From the NCBI RefSeq assembly GCF_017994015.1, contig NZ_JAGOLP010000001.1:248001-312000 (forward strand): a DNA stretch of 64,000 nt, given 5' to 3'. Positions 23,623 to 32,200 of the stretch are shown here, one piece after another. The stretch is from Ferrovibrio sp. GTDB taxonomy: Bacteria; Pseudomonadota; Alphaproteobacteria; Ferrovibrionales; Ferrovibrionaceae. Position 1 is the stretch's first letter. Each line of letters begins with the position of its first letter. The notes under the pieces were generated by a model. That model saw only the letters and a list, made by a program, of their open reading frames with translations, was not told where the DNA came from and did not search any database. The position numbers and the translations under genes were made by a program.

Positions 23623-24498
23623 CTATAATGTGATGCCGAGGCGGCGGCAGGCGGCGGTGAGCGTGTTGCCGAGCAGGCAGGCGGTGGTCATCAGGCCGAC
23701 ACCGCCCGGCACCGGGGTGATAGCCGAGGCGACTTCAACGGCGGAAGCAAAATGCACATCGCCGACCAGCCGGGTTTTGCCATCTTCCCGGGGGATGCGG
23801 TTGATGCCGACATCGATCACCACGGCGCCGCGCTTGAGCCATTCGCCGCGTACCATCTCGGGCCGGCCCACGGCAGCCACCACGATATCGGCGGCACCGC
23901 ATAGCCCGGGCAGGTCGCGGCTGCGCGAATGCGCCACCGTCACCGTGGCCGAGGCGCCGATCAGCAAAGCCGCCATCGGCCGGCCGACCAGGATCGAGCG
24001 CCCGATTACCAGCGCATTGGCGCCGGCCAGCGCCACGCCGACCTTTTCCAGCATGATCATGCAGCCTTTGGGCGTGCACGGCACCAGGGCTTCCATACCC
24101 TGGGCCAGCATGCCGGCATTGACCGGATGCAGGCCATCCACATCCTTGGCCGGATCAATCGCCTCGATGATGCGCTGGGTGTCGATATGGCCGGGCAACG
24201 GCATCTGCACCAGAATGCCATCCACCAGTGGATCGGCATTGAGCCGCGCCACCACGCCGAGCAGATCGGCCTGGCTGGTTTCAGCCGGCAACTTGATTTC
24301 GGTTGAGACCATGCCGGCTTCGCGAGTCAGCACACCCTTGTTGCGGACATAGACCTGACTGGCCGGGTCGTCGCCCACCAGCACCACGGTGAGGCCCGGC
24401 ACGCGGCCGGTGCGGGCCTGGAACAGCGGCACTTTCGCTGCCACTTCGGCGCGGATTTCGGCGGCAATCGGTTTGCCTTCGATCAGGGTGGCTGTCAT
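23623..24498 (-). CDS. folD: Bifunctional methylenetetrahydrofolate dehydrogenase / cyclohydrolase FolD
   Basis: FolD interconverts 5,10-methylene- and 10-formyl-tetrahydrofolate. The 291-residue protein has the family landmarks: [15 protein letters not shown] with the catalytic Lys near residue 54, [42 protein letters not shown] and the closing [15 protein letters not shown]. Its ATG overlaps the stop of the DUF167 gene (ATGA), placing it in a yggT-DUF167-folD operon. Confidence 0.96.
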   Translation of the reverse strand: MTATLIEGKPIAAEIRAEVAAKVPLFQARTGRVPGLTVVLVGDDPASQVYVRNKGVLTREAGMVSTEIKLPAETSQADLLGVVARLNADPLVDGILVQMPLPGHIDTQRIIEAIDPAKDVDGLHPVNAGMLAQGMEALVPCTPKGCMIMLEKVGVALAGANALVIGRSILVGRPMAALLIGASATVTVAHSRSRDLPGLCGAADIVVAAVGRPEMVRGEWLKRGAVVIDVGINRIPREDGKTRLVGDVHFASAVEVASAITPVPGGVGLMTTACLLGNTLTAACRRLGITL

Positions 24499-24845
24499 GT
24501 CACGCTTCCTTCATCATGGATTATCGCCTCGGCGGCGAGCCAGCTATCCAGCCGCTGGCGCCATTCGGCCGCAGCGCCGGCCAGCGCCACCTGCTTGTGG
24601 CGGTCGGTCTCGCCGGCAGCCAGCCGCAACAACCCCGCCGCCACGCCCAGCCGCTTGGCCAGCAGCTTGAGCAAGGCTGTGTTGGCCTTGCCCTTTTCCG
24701 GCACGGCGGTGACGCTGACCGCCAGTTCCATACCGCCGCTGGCGGTCGGCTTGAGGCCCAGCACGGCGTCGCGCCGCGCCTTCGGCGTCAGCCGCACCAG
24801 CAGGCGCAATTCGCCGCCGATTTCGGCATAGGGCTTGGCGTTCAA
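24495..24845 (-). CDS. DUF167 (YggU) family protein
   Basis: About 116 residues, read from a TTG at 24845 that lies five bases after the yggT stop; no ATG is available. Family pattern: [19 protein letters not shown], then [28 protein letters not shown] and [16 protein letters not shown]. Function is unknown; the pairing with yggT is widely conserved. A Gly/Ala-rich end runs into folD. Confidence 0.85.
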   Translation of the reverse strand: MNAKPYAEIGGELRLLVRLTPKARRDAVLGLKPTASGGMELAVSVTAVPEKGKANTALLKLLAKRLGVAAGLLRLAAGETDRHKQVALAGAAAEWRQRLDSWLAAEAIIHDEGSVT

Positions 24846-24850
24846 ATCAC

Positions 24851-25141
24851 TCAGAGCAAGGCCCGCGCCAGATCCTGCACCAGCAGCCTTTGCACAAACA
24901 TCAGCAGCAGGATCAGCAGCACCGGCGAGATATCCAGGCCACCCAGATTGGGCATCACGCGGCGGATCGGCCGCAAGGCCGGCTCGGTCACCCGGTAGAG
25001 GAAATCGCCGAGCAGATAGACAAAGCGGTTGCGGGTGTTGATCACGTTGAAGGCGACCAGCCAGCTCAGAATCGCAGAGGCGATCAGCAACCAGATATAG
25101 AGGCTGATCAGGGTGTCGATCAGCCAGATAAAGGCATACAT
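24851..25141 (-). CDS. YggT family membrane protein
   Basis: A 96-residue inner-membrane protein from ATG 25141. One helix near the N-terminus ([20 protein letters not shown]) and one near the C-terminus ([18 protein letters not shown]) flank a loop with the family motif [24 protein letters not shown]. In several bacteria YggT is implicated in cell division or osmotic stress. It begins the yggT-DUF167-folD operon and is divergent from the tRNA gene. Confidence 0.9.
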   Translation of the reverse strand: MYAFIWLIDTLISLYIWLLIASAILSWLVAFNVINTRNRFVYLLGDFLYRVTEPALRPIRRVMPNLGGLDISPVLLILLLMFVQRLLVQDLARALL

Positions 25142-25354
25142 CGAAGCTCCTTCGCGCTGCGGGCGCCGTGGTGGCGCCAGTGATTTCAGGCCAGAGTGAT
25201 ACCGGCTGGCGCCAGCCCTGGCAACCATATGCCGCGCCCGGCGCCGGGCCGGACCTGCATTTTCCGCAAACCGGCGGTGGACAAAGCCGCCAAGCTTGGC
25301 TACAAGCATGCCGCCCGGTTGGCTGCAAGGCCGCCGTGCGCAGACTATCGCGCT

Positions 25355-25430
25355 GGGGCCGTAGCTCAGATGGGAGAGCGCCTCGTTCGCAATGAGGAGG
25401 TCAGGGGTTCGATTCCCCTCGGCTCCACCA
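25355..25430 (+). tRNA. tRNA-Ala (anticodon CGC)
   Basis: A 76-base tRNA with encoded CCA. The acceptor stem GGGGCCG/CGGCTCC carries the G3-U70 pair that identifies alanine tRNA. The D arm GCTC-AGATGGGA-GAGC, the anticodon stem CCTCG/TGAGG around loop TTCGCAA, and the T arm AGGGG-TTCGATT-CCCCT are all paired. Anticodon CGC reads GCG codons. The 258 bases after it (25431-25688) show no gene I can support. Confidence 0.97.
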
Positions 25431-25688
25431 ATTCCAGCGCGATTGCTCATCACAACCAAAGCTGAAATCCAGCCACATCTAAAAGCCGGCCGGCAGCCGA
25501 GTCTTCACGCCTCGTTCCAACTGGCGTCTGCCTTTGCGCGCCTTGGCCTGCATGCCGGCCAGCACGGCGCTGCGCCCGAATATGCCGATAACCAGCTTTT
25601 TCGCGGCAGAGCCGAGCCTCTTGCGCAGCCATCTTCAGGCGAGCTATTTATCCGGCCATCAACCTTTGACATAGATGGAAGCTGCGCG

Positions 25689-26102
25689 ATGCTGACCCGC
25701 CTTTTCGCCGCCCTGCCGCGTGTGCTGCTCGGCCTGATTTTCCTGGCTGGGGCGCTGGATGGCTTTTGGTTCATTTTCACCGGCCAGCATGCCATCCATC
25801 CGCCCACCTCGGATGCCGGGCTGGCCTTTGAGGCGGCGCTGAAAGCCACCGGGTTTTTCTGGCCGCTGATGAAAAGCGTGGAACTGGTGGCGGCTTTCTG
25901 CCTGCTGAGCAACAAGGCGCCGGCTTTGGGCCTGGCGCTGCTGGCGCCTTTGCTGGCCGTGATCGTGCTGTTTCACTTCGTGCTCAATCCCGGCGGCATC
26001 CCGCTGGCAATCATCCTGATCCTGCTGAGCGGCATTCTGGCCTTCCAGTATCGCCGGCGCTTTGCCGGCCTGATCGGTTCGAGCTGCCAGACCGGCAACT
26101 GA
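25689..26102 (+). CDS. DoxX-like small membrane protein
   Basis: A 137-residue protein from ATG 25689 with four hydrophobic helices. The wording LPRVLLGLIFLAGALDGFWF, then GFFWPLMKSVELVAAFCLLSNK and LAVIVLFHFVLNPGGIP, is typical of DoxX/DoxX-like inner-membrane proteins. Their role is poorly defined. It stands alone, between the tRNA gene and a convergent gene. Confidence 0.8.
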   Translation: MLTRLFAALPRVLLGLIFLAGALDGFWFIFTGQHAIHPPTSDAGLAFEAALKATGFFWPLMKSVELVAAFCLLSNKAPALGLALLAPLLAVIVLFHFVLNPGGIPLAIILILLSGILAFQYRRRFAGLIGSSCQTGN

Positions 26103-26121
26103 ACGGCCGGCTCCGGCAGCC

Positions 26122-26781
26122 TCAGGCCGCCTCGCCCAGCATCTGCTGCGCCGATTTTTGCCGGAACAGGAACATCATGTTGGTGCCTGATAGCCAGTGA
26201 TCGAACGGCGTAAGATGATGTGTGATCACGGCAAGCCCCTGGCTTTCGGCATAATCAAGAAATGTTTGCAGGTGCCACGGGGCGGCGATGATCGAACGCG
26301 CCGTGAGGTGCGGCTGCAGGGCGGCTAGCTGCCGGGCAACATGGCCAGGATCGGTGGTGGTTTCGTGCAGGAACAGGTCGATCTTGTGCTCCAACTGAGC
26401 CAGCACCTGTTCGGAATCGCCGCGCACCACTTCACCGCGATAGCCGGGAAAAAGCCGCCAGAGAAACGCATCGCGCTCCAGCACACGCAAGATCATGGCG
26501 GCGCCAAAGCCGTGGCGCACGCCCGCCTCAACAACAAAACCGGGCTTGGTGGCCCGGATCAGCAGGTAATGTGCCAGGCGATGGCCCCAGCGGTATTCCG
26601 GATCAACCAAAGCCTGCCAGTGGTGGGCATCCAGGGCTTCCTGGCAATAGCGGTGAAAATCCACATCAGCCAACAATTCCTCACGATAGCGCAAGATCTC
26701 GCTTAGGCTATGGCCGGTGATGGTTGCGATTGTGGCACACAGAACCCGCTGATTTTCCGGCGTGGTGTGGAAACTCTCCAA
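26122..26781 (-). CDS. SAM-methyltransferase-like protein of unknown function
   Basis: A 219-residue protein. The only recognisable feature is a Rossmann-like glycine motif VVEAGVRHGFGAAMILRVLE near residues 85-102, preceded by a helical cap. Later parts (EVVRGDSEQVLAQLEHKIDLFLHET) fit a class I methyltransferase fold. Other motifs are weak, so the activity is uncertain. It is divergent from the FIST signalling operon across a 406-base gap. Confidence 0.55.
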   Translation of the reverse strand: MESFHTTPENQRVLCATIATITGHSLSEILRYREELLADVDFHRYCQEALDAHHWQALVDPEYRWGHRLAHYLLIRATKPGFVVEAGVRHGFGAAMILRVLERDAFLWRLFPGYRGEVVRGDSEQVLAQLEHKIDLFLHETTTDPGHVARQLAALQPHLTARSIIAAPWHLQTFLDYAESQGLAVITHHLTPFDHWLSGTNMMFLFRQKSAQQMLGEAA

Positions 26782-27187
26782 TCCCGGCTTATAAGAGCGG
26801 AACAGTCATATTAGCGCCAGACGGAGGCGTGGGGCGAATGTGCGGAAGATCACCAGCAGGCGCGGCGCCAAAAGCAGGATTCGACCAAAAGGCCCCTCTA
26901 AAAGATGTTTTAAAATCATCAATCAACCCTGCAATTTTTTATATACGGTATTTTACAGAATATACTGCCGCAACAAACAATTTAAACGGGCGCCCTTCTT
27001 AATGCCCACAGGCCTTTTGCCACTGCTGCCGCCAGGGCTGTATCGCCCTGTCATTATTGCTGCAACAACAGGCGATATTCCAAAGGTTATCAAGAACTAA
27101 CGCCAGCCCCCCTTGTGCAGTTATCGCGGCCGCCTGTAATCAATCAGCAGGCGAGAGCAGCCCGCCGGCCGAGAGGATGTGTTGGTC
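26782..27187. other. Gene-free 406-base gap with an AT-rich core
   Basis: The gap separates the divergent methyltransferase-like gene and the FIST gene. Its centre, about 26895-26995, is clearly AT-rich against a GC-rich genome and contains GATGTTTTAAAATCATC (an almost perfect inverted repeat at about 26904-26920) and the promoter listed separately. Short frames are present but none has a ribosome site or protein-like composition. Confidence 0.6.
26938..26966 (+). promoter_or_regulatory. Candidate promoter of the FIST-kinase operon
   Basis: TTTATA at 26938-26943 and TATACT at 26961-26966 are spaced by 17 bases in the only AT-rich stretch upstream. It would give a leader of about 215 bases before the FIST start. 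Confidence 0.4.
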
Positions 27188-28336
27188 ATGCGCGTATCCA
27201 CCGCCCTGTGGCAGCCTGATTCAAATACAGCACCCGACCTGACCGCCTTGCCGGCTGATGCGGGCTTGGTGCTGTATTTCGGCAGCCGCGCGGCATTGGC
27301 CCGGCATCAGCCCTATCCTGCCCTGCGCGCCACCTGCCCCACGGCCCTGATCCTGGGTTGCAGCACGGGCGGCGAGATCATGGATGACGAAGTGCATGAC
27401 GGCGCCATCGCCGCCGCCGCCATCCGTTTTAATCACACACCGCTGAGCCACGGCTCGGTTATGCTGCCGGCGAACGGCTCGTCCTTCGAGGCCGGCCAGG
27501 CCTTGGCGCAACAGCTGGAGGCTGACGATCTGGCCGGCCTGTTTGTGCTGAGCGACGGCACTCATATCAATGGCAGCGAGCTGATTGCCGGCCTGCAATC
27601 TGTTCTGGGCAAAAACATCATCATCACCGGCGGCCTGGCTGGTGATGGCGCCGATTTTGCCGAAACCTGGGTTGGCCTGAATGAAGTGGCAGCGCCCGGC
27701 CGCATTGCCGCTATCGGCTTTCGCGGCAAGGCGATACGGCTGGGCCATGGCAGCTTTGGCGGCTGGGATGCCTTTGGCCCGATCCGCAGCATCACGCGCT
27801 CAGAGGGCAACGTGTTGTATGAGCTGGATGGCAAGCCGGTGCTGCCGCTCTACAAATCCTATCTTGGGCCTGAAGCACAAAACCTGCCCGGCAGTGCGCT
27901 ATTATTCCCGCTCACCATCGCGCCGCCCGGTCATGACAGGGAACGCCTGGTGCGCACTGTGTTGAAAGTGGATGAAGCCAATGGCTCGATGACCTTTGCC
28001 GGCGACGTGCCGCAGGGTTGGTCCGGGCAATTGATGCGCGGCAATTTCAACCAGCTTGTTGCCGGCGCGGAACAGGCGGCATTGGCCGCCAGCCAGCGCG
28101 CCGCCGGCATTGAGGGCGACCGGCTGGCCTTGCTGATCTCGTGTATCGGCCGCAAATTGCTGATGGGCCAGCGTGTGGTGGACGAGGCTGAGGAAGTGAA
28201 GGCGATCCTGCCGGACATGCCGCTGATCGGCTTCTACTCCTATGGCGAAATTGCCCCGCACAAGCTGACCGGCCGCTGCGAGTTGCACAACCAGACCATG
28301 ACCATCACCATTCTGGGCGAAGAGAATCATGCCTGA
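27188..28336 (+). CDS. FIST-domain sensor, NosP-like
   Basis: A 382-residue soluble protein with an N-terminal FIST domain (about 25-225; ILGCSTGGEIMDDEVHDGAIAAAAI, then NIIITGGLAGDGADF) and a C-terminal FIST_C domain (about 230-370; AALLISCIGRKLLMGQRV, MPLIGFYSYGEIAP). ATG 27188 has GAGAGGA about 10 bases upstream; in-frame GTG and TTG just before it are alternatives. FIST proteins of the NosP type bind haem, sense nitric oxide and control a co-encoded hybrid kinase (NahK). The same order is seen here: the kinase start overlaps this stop by eight bases. The haem ligand cannot be assigned by eye. Confidence 0.85.
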   Translation: MRVSTALWQPDSNTAPDLTALPADAGLVLYFGSRAALARHQPYPALRATCPTALILGCSTGGEIMDDEVHDGAIAAAAIRFNHTPLSHGSVMLPANGSSFEAGQALAQQLEADDLAGLFVLSDGTHINGSELIAGLQSVLGKNIIITGGLAGDGADFAETWVGLNEVAAPGRIAAIGFRGKAIRLGHGSFGGWDAFGPIRSITRSEGNVLYELDGKPVLPLYKSYLGPEAQNLPGSALLFPLTIAPPGHDRERLVRTVLKVDEANGSMTFAGDVPQGWSGQLMRGNFNQLVAGAEQAALAASQRAAGIEGDRLALLISCIGRKLLMGQRVVDEAEEVKAILPDMPLIGFYSYGEIAPHKLTGRCELHNQTMTITILGEENHA

Positions 28337-30599
28337 TACGGTGCATGGCCTGCTGCGCCGACAGATCCGGCAAGCGACGCATGACGGTATGCTTGATCTT
28401 GACCGGCTCTACAGCCTGGTGAGCAGCGCCTATCATGATGCCGATGCGGATCGTGAGCGCGAAATGCGCGCCAGCCAGCTTGTGTCGGAAGAATTGCAGG
28501 AGCTGCATGAAAAGCTGAAAGGCGAGAGCGAGCGCCGCCTCACACAAGCCAGAAACGAGCTTGATCTGGCGATTGAGGCTTCTGGTGCCGGCTTGTGGCG
28601 CTGGGATATCGCCACCAACAAATTCATGGTTTCGGACCGTTTTCGCAGCATCATCGGGATCGAGACCAATGCAGAATTTGAAGGCTTCTTTGGCGGCACC
28701 GGCTTTCACAGCCTGATCCACCCGGACGACCTGAACCTGGTCAAAACGGCCCTGCGCGGCATAACGCTGGGCGAGCCATTCGAGATCGAATTCCGCATCG
28801 TTCTGCGGAGCGGCGAAACCCGCTGGCTGCAAGGTATCGGCCGTGGTTTCGCAAGCGGGCCGGATCATCTGCGCCAGGCTGCGGGCACCATCGTGGATGT
28901 TACCGAGCGCCGCATCGCGCGCGAAAACCTGGGCTTTGCCATCGATGCCATGAATGAGGGCTTTGCCCTGTTCGATCCGGATGATTGCCTGCAATTGTGG
29001 AACCAGCGCTATATCGAGGCTTTTCCGCATCTGAAATCCGTGCTGCGGCGTGGCATCAGTTTTGAGGAAATCACGCAATTCGCAGCACAAGCCGCCAAGC
29101 TGGGTAACCGTGACTTCAACCCCACTGCCTGGGTGATGTGGCGCCTGAAGCAGCATCTCAATCCGGGCGAAGCTTTTGAGCAGACATTGCTGGATGGCCG
29201 GGTGTTGCGCACCATCGAACGGCGCACCTCGAATGGCGGCACAGTGCTGACGGTGCAGGATATCACCGGCGAGCGCGAGCGGCAGCGCCAGCTTGAAGAA
29301 GCAAAAAACCAGGCGGTTGCTTCAGACAAGGCCAAGTCGGATTTTCTGGCGGTGATGAGTCATGAAATCCGCACGCCGCTTAACGGCGTCACCGGCATGC
29401 TGCAGATATTGTCGCAATCACCGCTCTCCGGCCAGCAGGCAGAATGGGTTGCCACGGCGCAGCAATCGGCCGACCTGCTGTTAAGCGTGGTCAATAACAT
29501 CCTCGACTTCTCCAAGCTGGAAACCGGCGCCTTCGAGCCGGACCCGGAAGACTTTGATCTCGACGCGCTGCTGGAAGGCGTTGTGTCGATGATGACACCG
29601 CGCGCCTTGCAGCGCGGCAACCAGATTGAACGCAGCATACCGGCCGATAGCCTGCGCTGGCTGCGCGCCGATACCTTCCGCCTGCGTCAGATCCTGGTCA
29701 ATCTGATCGGCAATGCCATCAAATTCACCGAACATGGCCGCATTGATATCCGCGCCGATGCCAGGCCGGCAGCGCAAGGCCGCGTCGCATTACATTGCAG
29801 TGTGACCGATACCGGCATCGGCATCACCGAAGAGATACAGGCCCGCCTGTTCCGGCGTTTCAGCCAGGGCGATGCCTCCACCACACGCAAATATGGCGGC
29901 ACCGGCCTTGGTCTAGCCATCTGCAAAAGCCTGGTGGAGAAGATGGGCGGCAACATCCAGGTGAACAGCGCCAGCGGGCAAGGTGCCAGTTTCAGCTTCA
30001 GCATCCTGTGCGACCCGGCTTTGTCCGTGGAAGGCGAAACCAGCCATCACCACGCGACAGCCGAGTTGCCCACCCTGAACCGCAATCTCAACATCCTGGT
30101 GGCGGAAGACAACGCCACCAACCAGATGGTGACGCGCCTGCTGCTGGAAGGCGGCGGTCATCATTGCACCATTGTGAATAATGGGATCGAAGCCGTTCAG
30201 GCGGTGCGCAGCGGCAGATTCGATCTGGTGTTGATGGATGTGGAGATGCCGGAAATGGACGGGCCAACGGCGGCACGTCAGATCCGCGCCCTGGGAAATG
30301 AAAAGGCTGATATCCCGATCATCGCGCTGACCGCCAATGCCTTTACCGATCAGCGCCAGGCCTATCTCGATTCCGGCATGAACGACTATGTCAGCAAGCC
30401 GATCGATCCGCATAAACTCAGCGCCTCGATTGCCCGGCAATGCGGCGATGGCGCTGAGGCCCTTGGCCCGCTGGTCGGCAGCCAGGATGGGCCGGCAGAT
30501 GATGCCTTGACCCAGGATCACGCCGCCGAATTGAGCCTGCTGCTGGAACAGCTTAACTCGCTGGAAGCCAGTATCGAACCGGGAGCGCGCCGGCCATGA
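28329..30599 (+). CDS. Soluble PAS-PAS hybrid histidine kinase, NahK-like
   Basis: A 756-residue kinase without membrane helices. A short N-terminal helical region (LDLDRLYSLVSSAYHDADAD) and a coiled-coil to residue 75 precede a PAS domain (about 76-195) and a second PAS-like domain (about 200-315). The dimerisation domain has H345 (FLAVMSHEIRTPLNGV); the ATPase has NAIKFT, DTGIGI and GGTGLGLAI. A receiver follows at about 587-705 with D637 (LVLMDVEMPEMDG) and K690. It lies between the FIST gene and the receiver-HPt gene, with overlapping ends, so the three form one phosphorelay. Confidence 0.9.
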   Translation: MPDTVHGLLRRQIRQATHDGMLDLDRLYSLVSSAYHDADADREREMRASQLVSEELQELHEKLKGESERRLTQARNELDLAIEASGAGLWRWDIATNKFMVSDRFRSIIGIETNAEFEGFFGGTGFHSLIHPDDLNLVKTALRGITLGEPFEIEFRIVLRSGETRWLQGIGRGFASGPDHLRQAAGTIVDVTERRIARENLGFAIDAMNEGFALFDPDDCLQLWNQRYIEAFPHLKSVLRRGISFEEITQFAAQAAKLGNRDFNPTAWVMWRLKQHLNPGEAFEQTLLDGRVLRTIERRTSNGGTVLTVQDITGERERQRQLEEAKNQAVASDKAKSDFLAVMSHEIRTPLNGVTGMLQILSQSPLSGQQAEWVATAQQSADLLLSVVNNILDFSKLETGAFEPDPEDFDLDALLEGVVSMMTPRALQRGNQIERSIPADSLRWLRADTFRLRQILVNLIGNAIKFTEHGRIDIRADARPAAQGRVALHCSVTDTGIGITEEIQARLFRRFSQGDASTTRKYGGTGLGLAICKSLVEKMGGNIQVNSASGQGASFSFSILCDPALSVEGETSHHHATAELPTLNRNLNILVAEDNATNQMVTRLLLEGGGHHCTIVNNGIEAVQAVRSGRFDLVLMDVEMPEMDGPTAARQIRALGNEKADIPIIALTANAFTDQRQAYLDSGMNDYVSKPIDPHKLSASIARQCGDGAEALGPLVGSQDGPADDALTQDHAAELSLLLEQLNSLEASIEPGARRP

Positions 30600-31492
30600 A
30601 CCGGCAGCCGGCATCGCTGGAGCAGATCGATATCGTGGTGGTGGACGACAACCGCACCATGCTGAACCTGATGCGCACCATCTGCCGTTCCATCGGTATT
30701 CACAGAATCCGGGTATTCCAGAATGTCGAAGAGGGCATGAACGACATCCGCGTGATTCATCCCGATATCCTGATCACCGATTATGAGATGGAACCGATCA
30801 CCGGGCTGGATCTGGTGCACATGATCCGCTCCGACAGCAACCCGGTCCTGAAGCGCCTACCGATCCTGATGGTGACGGCCCATTCGCATCGCGGGCTGGT
30901 GCTGGAAGCACGCGATACCGGGGTGGATGATTTCATCGTCAAGCCGGTATCCCCAGAGCGGGTTGAGGCCGGCATCCGGGCGATGATCGAGCGCAAGGCA
31001 CGGTCTGCGGCATCTGCGCCGCCAAACGGCGATAACCAGGGCATGCTCCCTGGCAAAGACGGGGGCGACACTGCACAGCAGGCGATAAAGCTGGAGCGGT
31101 TGCGCAAGGCGGAACAGGAAATACGCGCCCTGAAGGAACAATACGAGCGCGATTTGCTGCCGGCCGTCACGCAGTTGGCCACGCTGCTGTCGCAGATCGA
31201 AGCCGGCCAGCTTGACCCTGACCGCCTGCCCAAGGCATTTCGCGCCGCGCATGACTTCAAGGGCCAGGGCGCCAGCTTCGGCTATCCACTGCTTTCCGAA
31301 TTCGCCGGTTCGCTGGCGCGGCTGCTGCGCGACAAAATCCAGCTTACCGAAGTTGAACTTAAAATCGCCCGCGCCCATGCAGATGCGCTTATCATCGTGG
31401 CGCGCAATCGTATCCGCGGTGATGGCGGCCAGACCGGCCGCGCCCTGCGCCAGAGCTTTGAACGCATGGTGGCCAAAATCGGCGGCCAGTGA
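30596..31492 (+). CDS. Receiver-HPt fusion protein
   Basis: A 298-residue protein, ATG overlapping the kinase stop (ATGA). The receiver (about 10-130) has intact D17/D18, phospho-acceptor D62 (LITDYEM), T94 and K116. A coiled linker (about 165-200) leads to an HPt-like C-terminal domain with H219 (AAHDFKGQGASFGYPLLSEF). It can therefore both receive and pass on phosphate. Output may be to another receiver elsewhere in the genome. Its two halves match, residue for residue at the active sites, the split and degenerate pair at 11245-12251. Confidence 0.85.
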   Translation: MNRQPASLEQIDIVVVDDNRTMLNLMRTICRSIGIHRIRVFQNVEEGMNDIRVIHPDILITDYEMEPITGLDLVHMIRSDSNPVLKRLPILMVTAHSHRGLVLEARDTGVDDFIVKPVSPERVEAGIRAMIERKARSAASAPPNGDNQGMLPGKDGGDTAQQAIKLERLRKAEQEIRALKEQYERDLLPAVTQLATLLSQIEAGQLDPDRLPKAFRAAHDFKGQGASFGYPLLSEFAGSLARLLRDKIQLTEVELKIARAHADALIIVARNRIRGDGGQTGRALRQSFERMVAKIGGQ

Positions 31493-31615
31493 GCCTATAA
31501 GTTCAAAAACGGCGCCTCACGGGTGCTTTGCGCCAGATCAATGCCAGATGCGCTGACCAGCGACATAACAGCCGCATAAACAGCGCCTTCATTCCTGCCC
31601 TTCCCGGAGTCCACC

Positions 31616-32200
31616 ATGCCGACCGCCAGCCTGACGATGCCAACCGGCAACCTGCATGCCAATCCGGTACTGCATGCAGCCCTGCTCTACTGGCTCAGCC
31701 TGCCGAAAGCGCATGACGAGGCCTTGCCGGATTTCCTGCATATCGATGCGGAGACGATTCCGCATGACATCCTGCCGCATCTGCTGATCGCCGAGATGAG
31801 TGATGCCGATTTTGACCATGGCCATTACCTGCTGGCCGGCACCGAGATCAAACGCTGGTTCCGCCTGCCGCCCGAAGGGCTGGATGTGGATCATGCGGCG
31901 CGTATCACCCCGGCCGGCTATATCGACCATATGTATGAAATCGCCCGCGACCTGGTGGCGCGCCGCATGCCGCTGCATGTACAGACCAAGTTCCTGCAAC
32001 CACATCAGCCGCCGGTGATATCCGAAAGTGTGGTGATGCCGCTGACCCGCGGCGGCGACAAGGTGGAATGTGTGATGATCGTGCAGGTGTTTCACAGCCC
32101 CGGCGCCGCAGCCAATGCGCCCGCGCCCGAGCCGCATGCCCTGCTGCCGCCAGGCGCCGATGTGATGGTGGAATACAGCCCGATCCGCCCGGCCTATTGA
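31616..32200 (+). CDS. PAS_5-type sensory protein
   Basis: A 194-residue soluble protein with one PAS-type domain of the alphaproteobacterial PAS_5 group. Landmarks are LLYWLSLPKAHDEALPDFLHID, IPHDILPHLLIAEM, HYLLAGTEIKRWF and ESVVMPLTRGGDKVECVMIV. It has a loose Ala/Pro tail and no output domain. It sits 123 bases after the receiver-HPt gene and may add a further sensory input, but co-transcription is not shown. Confidence 0.75.
   Translation: MPTASLTMPTGNLHANPVLHAALLYWLSLPKAHDEALPDFLHIDAETIPHDILPHLLIAEMSDADFDHGHYLLAGTEIKRWFRLPPEGLDVDHAARITPAGYIDHMYEIARDLVARRMPLHVQTKFLQPHQPPVISESVVMPLTRGGDKVECVMIVQVFHSPGAAANAPAPEPHALLPPGADVMVEYSPIRPAY

Noticed and set aside
26840..27100. An 86-codon basic frame upstream of the FIST gene
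   Set aside because: No ribosome site, odd codon use and it covers the predicted promoter.
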